Source: Polaromonas sp.
GTDB taxonomy: Bacteria; Pseudomonadota; Gammaproteobacteria; Burkholderiales; Burkholderiaceae_C
Assembly: GCA_004293655.1 (NCBI GenBank)
Contig: RDZZ01000044.1
Coordinates: 1-42,158, forward strand
Reading direction: 5' to 3'
Length of the DNA stretch: 42,158 nt
Positions 21,473-29,709 of this stretch are shown here, piece after piece (the stretch's first letter is position 1; every line of letters starts with the position of its first letter). The position numbers and the translations under genes are program-made. The notes beneath the pieces were generated by a model, which ran no database searches, had not been told where the DNA came from, and saw only the letters and a list, made by a program, of their open reading frames with translations.

Positions 21473-23347
21473 TCAATCGCGGCGGCTGATGACCTTGGCG
21501 TGCTCGGTGATGCCAATGACATTGAAAAAAGCAGCCACCAGCCGGTTGACTTCGGTAAATTGAACAAACCGTTTCTCGGCCTGCCGCGCAGACACCCAAT
21601 TCAGAAGCGTCCCGGCGGCTGAAAAATCAACACGTATCAATTTGGCACAAGAAATCGCCATGTGGTCTGCACCTCTGAGCTTGTCTTCCAGGTGGTCCAG
21701 CACGGCAACAGCGTCTCCGTGTATCTGGCCAGACAATTCAACTGACGAGAACCTGTTGACCTGCGCGCTGACCTGTGCATTGATCTGTGTATTGAATGAG
21801 TCCATCTGGCTGTCACCTTCGATCGTGCTCATGATGGACGGTATGGAGTCGTTGAATACATCGCCAATGATGGTGTGGCCTGAAGCCATCACATTGTCTG
21901 GCTCCAGTGCCTTGTAGCTGCAGCGCGCACTCTCCCAGGCGGGCGGCGAGACTTCATAGGTGACGCAAAAGTCAAGTGCAGCGAGCTCAAACTCATCAGG
22001 CCGGTGCGTCACGCGCAGGGCCTCCATGCGCAGATGCCACCACTCGTGCGCCGTGTCGCGATCGCCTGAAGGTGTGGCGTTTTGCAATATTTTCTGCAAG
22101 TTTGTGTCGCCCGTGAAACGCAGCTCAGCGGGTTGTGTACACCAGCTGGCAAAGACCTTGCGCAAAGGCTCCACCGCCGTGGCATCGATGGTTTTGAGGT
22201 TTCTCCAGTCCAGGCACCAGGGCATGGCGGCTTTTGCCAGTGCTGCCTTGAGTGCCGCGACTGTTTGAATGCCCACTGTAGAGGGGCAAATCCAGCTGGC
22301 TGACGTGCTGGCTGTTGGCGTTTGGCGCTGCGATGCGGCAAGTTGCCTGACCATGTCGAGCATGGAGAACCATTGTGGTGCCGAGCGATCAAAGCGCTGA
22401 ACAAAATCAATGGCGGCATTCTCGAACTTGTCCTTCTGATCTGTCGCGCGGTACAGGTCGAACAGAACCATCCAGGTGTCCAGGTTATGGACGCGGGTGC
22501 CAGCAGGCGACAGCATCTCCAGCAACACCGTCTCGGCACTGGCATCGTCGCCATTTGCAAAGCTGATGGCGGCCTCTTCAAGTTCCGCGTCATGGGCCAA
22601 CTCGGCGACGTCCACCGCCATGTAGTTGCTCGCCCCAAAACCCAGGGTTGACCTGCCAAAGTCGGTGCTGGGCGGCGGTGCCGGTACCACCGGTGCTGCC
22701 GACCGGCTGGCCGCCTGCGGCGAGGCAGCTGTAGCCCTTGCGTTGTGCTGTGCGGGTGCTGGTGTGGACGCAGTTGGTATTGTTGGTATTGTTGGTGTGG
22801 GTTTTTTGGCAGTTACAGGCCTGGAAGTTTCAGGAGCGGTGTCTCGCATGTCGCCCACCTGCGTTACCGCATAACCAATCGGCATGGCGACAGGCACCGA
22901 GTCAGCCATGTCCAGCGGGCTGGCTCCTGCTGGACGCCTGTCCGGTGGCGGGAGCGTGGTGTTGCCTGCGGGCCTTAATGAAGAGTGTGGCTTGGTTTGC
23001 CACCACTGCATGGACATCTGCGCCTCGATCTCATCAATCTTTTTAAGCGTTTGCGCACGGCCATCTGGCTTGGAGGGCATGCTGCTCTGAAAAAACGATG
23101 GTCTGCCAGCTGCGTCCTGGTCTGAGAGGTTCTCACGTGCGCGCATCTTGCGCAGCATGTCAAATTCACGTTTTCGCACAAAGTCGTTGCGGCGCTTGCG
23201 CTCGATCATGTCCTTGAGCACCTGCTTGCTCATGGTTTCTTCGCGGTCTGTGTCCTTGTTGTCAAGCTCAGCCCAGCTCGTCGCAGGATTGCGAACGAAC
23301 TTCACCATTTTTGACAATAAACCGGGGGTGTTGTCTTCTTTGGTCAT
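21473..23347 (-). CDS. STAS-domain-containing protein with long low-complexity linker
   Basis: C-terminus LSGQIHGDAVAVLDHLEDKLRGADHMAISCAKLIRVDFSAAGTLLNWVSARQAEKRFVQF resembles a STAS domain; a second STAS-like unit lies upstream (MPWCLDWRNLKTIDATAVEPLRKVFASW). Confidence 0.75.
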   Translation of the reverse strand: MTKEDNTPGLLSKMVKFVRNPATSWAELDNKDTDREETMSKQVLKDMIERKRRNDFVRKREFDMLRKMRARENLSDQDAAGRPSFFQSSMPSKPDGRAQTLKKIDEIEAQMSMQWWQTKPHSSLRPAGNTTLPPPDRRPAGASPLDMADSVPVAMPIGYAVTQVGDMRDTAPETSRPVTAKKPTPTIPTIPTASTPAPAQHNARATAASPQAASRSAAPVVPAPPPSTDFGRSTLGFGASNYMAVDVAELAHDAELEEAAISFANGDDASAETVLLEMLSPAGTRVHNLDTWMVLFDLYRATDQKDKFENAAIDFVQRFDRSAPQWFSMLDMVRQLAASQRQTPTASTSASWICPSTVGIQTVAALKAALAKAAMPWCLDWRNLKTIDATAVEPLRKVFASWCTQPAELRFTGDTNLQKILQNATPSGDRDTAHEWWHLRMEALRVTHRPDEFELAALDFCVTYEVSPPAWESARCSYKALEPDNVMASGHTIIGDVFNDSIPSIMSTIEGDSQMDSFNTQINAQVSAQVNRFSSVELSGQIHGDAVAVLDHLEDKLRGADHMAISCAKLIRVDFSAAGTLLNWVSARQAEKRFVQFTEVNRLVAAFFNVIGITEHAKVISRRD

Positions 23348-23437
23348 GGTGCGCGCCTGAAAAGGCATGACAAGATGCAGGGCGGGGCAATAAACAAGGT
23401 TGCTGACAACATTTTGGGCAACATTTCAAGCAGGACG

Positions 23438-24559
23438 TCAGTCGCCAAACATTTTTTGTTTGAGTTCGCGTCGCTGCTGCGCCTCCAGGGACAAGTTCGC
23501 TGTGGGACGGGCAATCAGCCGACCCACGCCGATGGGCTCACCCGTTTCGTCGCAGTAGCCATAGTCGCCCGAGTCAATGCGGCCAATGGACTGCTCGATT
23601 TTCTTGAGCAATTTGCGCTCACGGTCGCGGGTGCGCAATTCCAGCGCATGCTCTTCTTCAATGGTGGCGCGGTCAGCGGGGTCAGGCACGACCACTGTTT
23701 CTTCGCGCAGGTGCTCGGTGGTTTCCCCCGCGCTGTTGTGGATTTCCCGCTTCAGAGCGGACAGCTTGTGGCGGAAAAACGCCATCTGTTTGTCATTCAT
23801 GTACTCGCTGTCTGGCATGGCCTTGACCTCGTCATCGCTCAGTTCGGCAGCGGGTTTGGTCTTCCAGTTGTTGGCCAGCCTGGGGTCTTTTTTGGCAGCC
23901 ACGTGGGGCGGTGGGGCCATCACGCGTTCTGTCATGGCAGAGTAGCTGGCCTTGGCTGCGTCGGGCGCATGGGTCGGCACCATCGGGGCGGGTGGAGGCA
24001 GTTGGGAAGGCGCGCGCACAGAACTTCTGCGTCCGGGCTTGAGCGCCACTGGTGGGGTCATGGACTGGGGTCTTTCAACAGGGTGAGGTGTCGGCTCGGG
24101 TGCCGGTGCAGCAGCAGACGCCTTGGCGGGGGCTTGCAACGCCGACGTGGAGGCGGGCTTGACCGCTGACTTCTTGAGAGCAGGTTTCCCGATGGCCAGA
24201 CTTTGATCAGCCGGATTGGCGGGCACAGCGGTTTTGACCACCGAGTCAGCGGGTTTTTTAACCACTGTTCTGGTCGCTGTTCTGGTAGCCGCCGCAGGCT
24301 GGACAGCCTGGGAGATGGGTTTTGCAGCGGTTTTGAGCGGTGTTTTTGGCTTCACGGGGGGCTTTGCAGTGACCTTGACAACGGGGACTTTGCCAACGGG
24401 TTTCTGGGCAGAAGCCGCCCGTGGATGGCCTTGCGCAGCGTGTGCGACTGGCCCCGGCGGTGGCGCTGTCTGGGTATTTTGGTCGGCGCGCGATTGTAAC
24501 GGCTCAGCAGAACGCCGGGGGGCGGTCAAACCAAACCGCTGGAGAACTGATCTCAACAT
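23438..24559 (-). CDS. dksA: RNA polymerase-binding protein DksA with ~230-aa A/P/K-rich N-terminal extension
   Basis: C-terminal MPDSEYMNDKQMAFFRHKLSALKREI...DPADRATIEEEHALELRTRDRERKLLKKIEQSIGRIDSGDYGYCDETGEPIGVGRLIARPTANLSLEAQ. Confidence 0.9.
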   Translation of the reverse strand: MLRSVLQRFGLTAPRRSAEPLQSRADQNTQTAPPPGPVAHAAQGHPRAASAQKPVGKVPVVKVTAKPPVKPKTPLKTAAKPISQAVQPAAATRTATRTVVKKPADSVVKTAVPANPADQSLAIGKPALKKSAVKPASTSALQAPAKASAAAPAPEPTPHPVERPQSMTPPVALKPGRRSSVRAPSQLPPPAPMVPTHAPDAAKASYSAMTERVMAPPPHVAAKKDPRLANNWKTKPAAELSDDEVKAMPDSEYMNDKQMAFFRHKLSALKREIHNSAGETTEHLREETVVVPDPADRATIEEEHALELRTRDRERKLLKKIEQSIGRIDSGDYGYCDETGEPIGVGRLIARPTANLSLEAQQRRELKQKMFGD

Positions 24560-24624
24560 AAAGCTCCACTGCGCTTTTTAGCGCTTTTTACACACCAGCT
24601 TACACACCATGCAAACAGCCTAAC

Positions 24625-25692
24625 TCAAACCAGGCACTGCTCTAGGCCTTGCATGAAAATATCTTTTGGCAAGTCAATGCCAATGAAGACCATTTTGCTG
24701 GTTTTCTTCTCGCCTGCGGCCCAGGCAGGGCCCAAGTCGCTGCCCATCAACTGGTGTACGCCCTGAAAAATCACCTTGCGCTCCGTGCCCTCCATGCTCA
24801 GCACGCCCTTGTAGCGCAGCATGCGGGGGCCATAGATATTGACCACCGCACCCAGAAAATCTTCAAGTTTGGCGGGGCTAAAGGGCTTGTCTGAGCGGAA
24901 AACAAAGCTTTTGACATCATCGTCATGCGCATGGTGGTGGCCAGTCTCAGCCGCGTGTGACGGGTGGTCGCAGTGCTCGCCGTGTTCATGATCGTGGTCG
25001 TGCTTATGGTCATGGTCATGCCCGGCGTGCGCGTCTTCTTTGAGGAAGTCCGGGTCAATGTCCAGCTTGGCATTGAGGTTGAAACCCCGCAGGTCAAAAA
25101 CGTCCTTGATCGCCACGCTGCCGAAATGCACCGCTTTTTGCGGCGCACGCGGGTTCATGTGCGTCAGGCGGTGCATCAGCGCATCGACTTCGTCCTTTGC
25201 CACCAGGTCGGTCTTGCTGATGAAGATCTGGTCGGCAAAGCCCACCTGGCGGCGTGCTTCCTGGCGGTCATTGAGCTGGGTGGTGGCGTGTTTGGCATCG
25301 ACCAGCGTCAAAATGGAGTCCAGCAGGTACTGCTCGGCGATTTCTTCGTCCATAAAAAAGGTCTGGGCCACCGGGCCAGGGTCAGCCAGGCCAGTGGTCT
25401 CAATCACCACACGTTCAAAAGCAAGCTCACCTTTGCGTCTTTTGGCCGCCAGCACTTGCAGGGTCTCGCGCAGGTCTTCACGGATGGAGCAGCAGATGCA
25501 GCCGTTGCTCATCTGGATGATGGTCTCCTCGGTGTCGTTGACCAGAATCTCGTTGTCGATGTTTTCTTCACCAAACTCGTTTTCAATCACGGCGATTTTC
25601 TGGCCGTGCGCCTCGGTCAGGATGCGCTTTAACAGCGTGGTTTTGCCGGAACCCAGAAAGCCGGTCAGGATGGTGACGGGAATCAAACTCAT
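24625..25692 (-). CDS. CobW/COG0523-family GTP-binding metallochaperone-like protein
   Basis: TGFLGSGKTTLL, CICCSIREDL (CxCC), ETTGLADPGPV, His/Asp-rich HAGHDHDHKHDHDHEHGEHCDHPSHAAETGHHHAHDDD. ATG at 25692. Confidence 0.93.
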   Translation of the reverse strand: MSLIPVTILTGFLGSGKTTLLKRILTEAHGQKIAVIENEFGEENIDNEILVNDTEETIIQMSNGCICCSIREDLRETLQVLAAKRRKGELAFERVVIETTGLADPGPVAQTFFMDEEIAEQYLLDSILTLVDAKHATTQLNDRQEARRQVGFADQIFISKTDLVAKDEVDALMHRLTHMNPRAPQKAVHFGSVAIKDVFDLRGFNLNAKLDIDPDFLKEDAHAGHDHDHKHDHDHEHGEHCDHPSHAAETGHHHAHDDDVKSFVFRSDKPFSPAKLEDFLGAVVNIYGPRMLRYKGVLSMEGTERKVIFQGVHQLMGSDLGPAWAAGEKKTSKMVFIGIDLPKDIFMQGLEQCLV

Positions 25693-25978
25693 GGTGTCTG
25701 CCTCACTTAAAAAACAAAAATGCTCGGTGCCGACATACAACCAAGGCACGAAGGACGCACAAAGTATGTCGCCAAACCAGCCAGCGAGTTTAGCGGCCCG
25801 GTCAAACCTGTCTCAACAATGCCTGAAATGACACCTGAAATACCCGTGGCAACCGTTGTGCTGCGGCAGCCGTCAGTTGCCATGGATGGATGAATGCTAC
25901 GTTTTAAAGAGCAAACAATCCAGACACACAGTGCTGCAGAGGTCTTTTTGACCCTTGTCAAAGCGCTGCTGCATGGCG

Positions 25979-27250
25979 CTACCGTTTTTTGACCAGCACC
26001 AGTCCCTTGAGATACTCACCCTCGGGAAAGGTCACCGTCATGGGGTGGTCGGGTGCGCCGCCCAGGCGTTCGCTGATGAAGGCATCGACACCTGCGTCCA
26101 GCCCTGCACCGGCGACGATTTTGTGAAACAAGTCGGCGCTGATGCCGCCTGAGCATGAATAAGTAAACAGCACGCCGCCAGGCTCTAGCAGCATCAAGGC
26201 CAGTCGGTTGATGTCTTTGTAGGCTCTGGCCGCGCGGTCTGCGTGGGCGGCAGTGGGCGCAAATTTGGGCGGGTCCAGCACGATGGCATCAAACGTTACG
26301 CCGCTTGAGACGTACTGGCGCAGTGCGGCGTTCACGTCAGCGTCCCGCATCGTGGTGCGACTGGCATCAAAGCCGTTGAGCGCCACATTGGCCGCCGCAA
26401 GCTCAAGGGCTGGGCCAGACGAGTCAATCGAGGTGACGTGTGCTGCGCCGCCTGCCAGCGCGGCCACAGTAAAGCCGCCGGTGTAGCAGTAGCAGTTGAG
26501 CACGCGCTTGAACCCCAGGCGCCTGGTGTAACTGGCAAACTTTTGCCGGCTGTCGCGCTGGTCCAGGTAAAAACCGGTTTTATGGCCCTCGGCAACGTCC
26601 AGGTTGAGCTTCCAGTCACCTTCTGTGATGGTGATTTCTGTCGAACAATTTTCCGACGGGCCGCCCCTAGGAAAATTAGCTCCCTCGGGGGGCAGCGCAG
26701 TACGCGAAGCGACAAGCGTGGGGGCCATCTTGCCGGAACCCGCCAGCCAGCCAGTGGCCTCCGGCAAGCCTTCCAGGGCGCGCACGCTGGCGTCCGAGCG
26801 TTCATAAAGCCGCGTCAGACCGGTGGCGGCCAGCAGGGCCTGCACGATCACGCTTTTGAAGCGCTCGCTGCCGCAACTTGAAAACTGCGCCACCAGCGTG
26901 TCGCCATAGCGGTCGACCACCAGACCGGGCAGTCCGTCAGACTCGCCGTGAACCAGGCGCAAGCCGTTACTTTTGATGTCAAACAAGGCTCTGGCGCTTA
27001 TGGCTGCTGTGATACGCGCTACAAAAAAAGAAGCGTCTATGCGTTCGGTCTCGTCAAAACTCCAGACACGCGCCCGGATTCTGGACGTGGGGCTGAAAGC
27101 CGCCCAGGCCAGAAAGCGGCCGTCATGGCTTTCAACCCGCACCGTCTCGCCCGCATCTGCTGCGCCCCGGGCAATGGCCCCGTCAAAAATCCACGGGTGG
27201 CGGCGCAGGAGAGACCGCTCTTTGCCTTCTTTGAGTCGTATGGATTTCAT
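25979..27250 (-). CDS. Class I SAM-dependent rRNA methyltransferase (RlmI-like)
   Basis: MKSIRLKEGKERSLLRRHPWIFDGAI, GESDGLPGLVVDRYG, HKTGFYLDQRDSRQKF, NCYCYTGGFTVAA, VLDPPKFA, FTYSCSGG. Confidence 0.92.
   Translation of the reverse strand: MKSIRLKEGKERSLLRRHPWIFDGAIARGAADAGETVRVESHDGRFLAWAAFSPTSRIRARVWSFDETERIDASFFVARITAAISARALFDIKSNGLRLVHGESDGLPGLVVDRYGDTLVAQFSSCGSERFKSVIVQALLAATGLTRLYERSDASVRALEGLPEATGWLAGSGKMAPTLVASRTALPPEGANFPRGGPSENCSTEITITEGDWKLNLDVAEGHKTGFYLDQRDSRQKFASYTRRLGFKRVLNCYCYTGGFTVAALAGGAAHVTSIDSSGPALELAAANVALNGFDASRTTMRDADVNAALRQYVSSGVTFDAIVLDPPKFAPTAAHADRAARAYKDINRLALMLLEPGGVLFTYSCSGGISADLFHKIVAGAGLDAGVDAFISERLGGAPDHPMTVTFPEGEYLKGLVLVKKR
26655..26730. repeat. GC-rich dispersed-type repeat embedded in frame in the RlmI-like gene
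   Basis: gacgggccgcccctaggaaaattagctccctcggggggcagcgcagtacgcgaagcgacaagcgtgggggcc. The 3' part resembles 3929-3957 near ftsZ; encodes the non-conserved block KMAPTLVASRTALPPEGANFPRGGPS. Confidence 0.55.
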
Positions 27251-27281
27251 GGCACTTTTTTCATGGGATTTTTGACAACGC

Positions 27282-27968
27282 TCAAGCGGCCCGCAAGCGC
27301 AAACGCGAAATGGCTGCGCCTGCCAGCTCACCAATTTGCGCCAGAAAATCTGTCCCCATGTCGGCCTGAAAACGATCCGGGTCAGGGGACGCCAGCACCA
27401 GCAGGCCAAACGCATCTTGCGTGGGGTCAGCGCGCAGTGGAATCAGCGCCAGCGACACGGCCAGTTCGGGCTGTGGCAGCCAGCTGGCCGCTTCAAAGCC
27501 GGCGTTCGCGCCGCAGTAAGGTGCGGTCAGGGAACGGGTGAAGATCTGGGTGTCGGTGCTCACGCCCTTGCAAAACCCTTCGTCGGCAAAAATGTCGTTG
27601 ACCTGCCAGACCTTGATGGCGGCCTGGGGCATCAAAAACTCGGTTTTGAGCACATCCACGATGGCCGCTGGAAGGTCGCGGGCCTGGGCGGTGAGTAGCA
27701 GGTGGCGTGTGCAGCGATGCAGTTTTTCAGCAATGCCGACGTTTTCCTGCCCGTGGCGGATCATGTCCACCATGCGTGCCTCCAAAAGCTTGATCTTGTC
27801 GCGCAGCAAACCGGCCTGACGCTCTTGCAGGCTGACAGCGCGGCTGCCATGCCCACTGGAGAGCTGCACTGTGGCCAGCAGCTCGGCGTGGCGCTCGAAA
27901 AAGTCTGGCGTGTTGGCCAGAAAGTTGGCAATGTCGTCTTCAGTGATGGGTGGGTCGATGGGGTTCAT
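27282..27968 (-). CDS. DUF484 family protein (GAF-like)
   Basis: ITEDDIANFLANTPDFFERHAELLATVQL...GSRAVSLQERQAGLLRDKIKLLEARMVDMIRHGQEN; follows dapF as usual for this family. Confidence 0.9.
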   Translation of the reverse strand: MNPIDPPITEDDIANFLANTPDFFERHAELLATVQLSSGHGSRAVSLQERQAGLLRDKIKLLEARMVDMIRHGQENVGIAEKLHRCTRHLLLTAQARDLPAAIVDVLKTEFLMPQAAIKVWQVNDIFADEGFCKGVSTDTQIFTRSLTAPYCGANAGFEAASWLPQPELAVSLALIPLRADPTQDAFGLLVLASPDPDRFQADMGTDFLAQIGELAGAAISRLRLRAA

Positions 27969-28151
27969 CAGAATTTCCGAGAAACCCGGTCTTCAGGCCG
28001 GGGGAAGTAAAGGGAAGAGGGCAGCAGCGAAGCTGTGGGGCTGTGGATGTCAGTCCTGCATGGGTCGGCATTGCATTGTATGGAGTGGCTGCCGGCATCT
28101 TGCAGCCCGCCGCTGCGCCCTGGCTTGACATGGGTACGCCAGCTGCGGTTT

Positions 28152-29030
28152 TTAAAGGGGGTCTGGAATGTCAATGGTGGACGCAAACACCGTGGTAGCC
28201 GGCCCGGTCATGAACACCGGCGCCATCAGATCGCCCGACCATTCGATGGTGAGCAGCCCGCCGCGTGTGTGGACATCAACGCGGGGCTCCAGCAGGCCCA
28301 GGCGAATGCCTGCCACCACGGCGGCGCACGCACCGGTGCCGCAAGCCAGCGTCTCGCCTGCACCGCGCTCATGGACCCGCAAACGAATCTGGCTGCGGCA
28401 GACAATCTGCATGAACCCGGCGTTGACCCGGCGGGCAAACCGCGTGTGGGCTTCAATCAGCGGCCCCACTTGCGCCACGTCCGCGGTGTCCACATCGTCC
28501 ACCAGCTGCACCGCGTGGGGGTTTCCCATCGACAGAACTGCTACAAAAACAGGAGCGTGTGGTGCAGGCAGAACTTGCCCTAGCGGCCATTTTTGCCATG
28601 TACTGATACCCTCTGGCACCAATCCGCTTGAATCAAACGGTATCTGGTCCAGATCAAAAACGGGCGCGCCCATATCGACAGTGACGCGGCCATCGCTTTG
28701 CATGGCCAGCGTCAGTTGCCGGTTCATGGTCTGAACGCGCAGCACTGTTTTGTCTGTCAGGCCACGTTCTTGGGCAAAGCGCACAAAGCAGCGCGCCCCG
28801 TTGCCGCAGTGCTCGACTTCGCCGCCATCGCTGTTGTGAATCACGTACGCAAAATCAATACCCTCTGCAGGCGAGGGCCGGACTGACAAAATCTGGTCTG
28901 CACCCACACCAAAGCGCCGGTCGGCCAGAAAACGGTACTGCGCTGTGGTCAAGCCCAGCAGGCCCCGGGTTTCATCGAGCATCACAAAATCGTTGCCCGC
29001 ACCTTGCATTTTTGTAAATGGAATTCGCAT
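28152..29030 (-). CDS. dapF: Diaminopimelate epimerase
   Basis: [62 protein letters not shown]. Confidence 0.96.
   Translation of the reverse strand: MRIPFTKMQGAGNDFVMLDETRGLLGLTTAQYRFLADRRFGVGADQILSVRPSPAEGIDFAYVIHNSDGGEVEHCGNGARCFVRFAQERGLTDKTVLRVQTMNRQLTLAMQSDGRVTVDMGAPVFDLDQIPFDSSGLVPEGISTWQKWPLGQVLPAPHAPVFVAVLSMGNPHAVQLVDDVDTADVAQVGPLIEAHTRFARRVNAGFMQIVCRSQIRLRVHERGAGETLACGTGACAAVVAGIRLGLLEPRVDVHTRGGLLTIEWSGDLMAPVFMTGPATTVFASTIDIPDPL
28540..28597 (+). repeat. Dispersed 17/23 repeat copy inside dapF
   Basis: + strand GCTACAAAAACAGGAGC-N23-CTAGCGGCCATTTTTGCC; encodes the variable DapF segment [20 protein letters not shown]. Confidence 0.65.
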
Positions 29031-29114
29031 GAATGGGATTATCCGTTGTACGCTTGTCAAACAAACTGTTTCAATTCACGTCACCCCTCAAAGACTTCAC
29101 GCGAGCACCTCCAC

Positions 29115-29690
29115 ATGAGAATTCCTGACTGGACTCCTGCCCTCAAAGCCCAACCCGAAGCACTGGTCAGAGCCATCACGCAACGCCGTGGCGGTGCGCT
29201 GCTCAGCCTTGACCATGCCCTGCTCTGGAGCGAACCCCTGGCGCGCGGCTGGAACGTCTATCTCAAAGCCGTGCGCACCGAGCTGCCCACCAGCCGCAAG
29301 CTGCGTGAACTCGGTATTTGCACCGTGGCGCTGCTGACCGGTGCCACCTACGAATACCACTACCACGCGCCCGATTTTCTGGCAGCCGGCGGCAGCCAGG
29401 CTGAGCTCGATGCCCTGCGCGCTGTTTGCGAGTCAAATCCGTGCCTGCAGCAATCCAGTCAAGGGCTAGGCGCTATCGAAAGCATAGTGGTCCAGTACGC
29501 TGCACAAATGACGCTGAATGTCAAAGTGCCTGACGAGCTGTTCGCACAACTCAAAGAGCACTTCGACACCACCGAGATCGTGGAGCTGACCGCCGCAATT
29601 GCCACGTACAACATGGTGGCGCGGTTTCTGGTGGCGCTGGGCGTGTCGCCGGAAGGCACGGTGTCCCCGGATCAAGCCAAGTCACCGTGA
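29115..29690 (+). CDS. Carboxymuconolactone decarboxylase-like (AhpD-fold) protein
   Basis: MRIPDWTPALKAQPEALVRAITQRRGG...NVYLKAVRTELPTSRKLRELGICTVALLTGATYEYHYHAPDFLAAG...FDTTEIVELTAAIATYNMVARFLVALG. Confidence 0.75.
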   Translation: MRIPDWTPALKAQPEALVRAITQRRGGALLSLDHALLWSEPLARGWNVYLKAVRTELPTSRKLRELGICTVALLTGATYEYHYHAPDFLAAGGSQAELDALRAVCESNPCLQQSSQGLGAIESIVVQYAAQMTLNVKVPDELFAQLKEHFDTTEIVELTAAIATYNMVARFLVALGVSPEGTVSPDQAKSP

Positions 29691-29709
29691 CGACTCATCT
29701 GCCTTGCTG

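Noticed and set aside
22770-22800. Short tandem gttggtatt repeat in the STAS gene
   Set aside because: Only encodes a TIPTIPT linker in a low-complexity region; no sign of phase variation.
24602-24645. ctctaggcc near the cobW stop as a 17/23 repeat core
   Set aside because: The sequence 40 bp upstream does not match the GCTAC-N10-GC arm.
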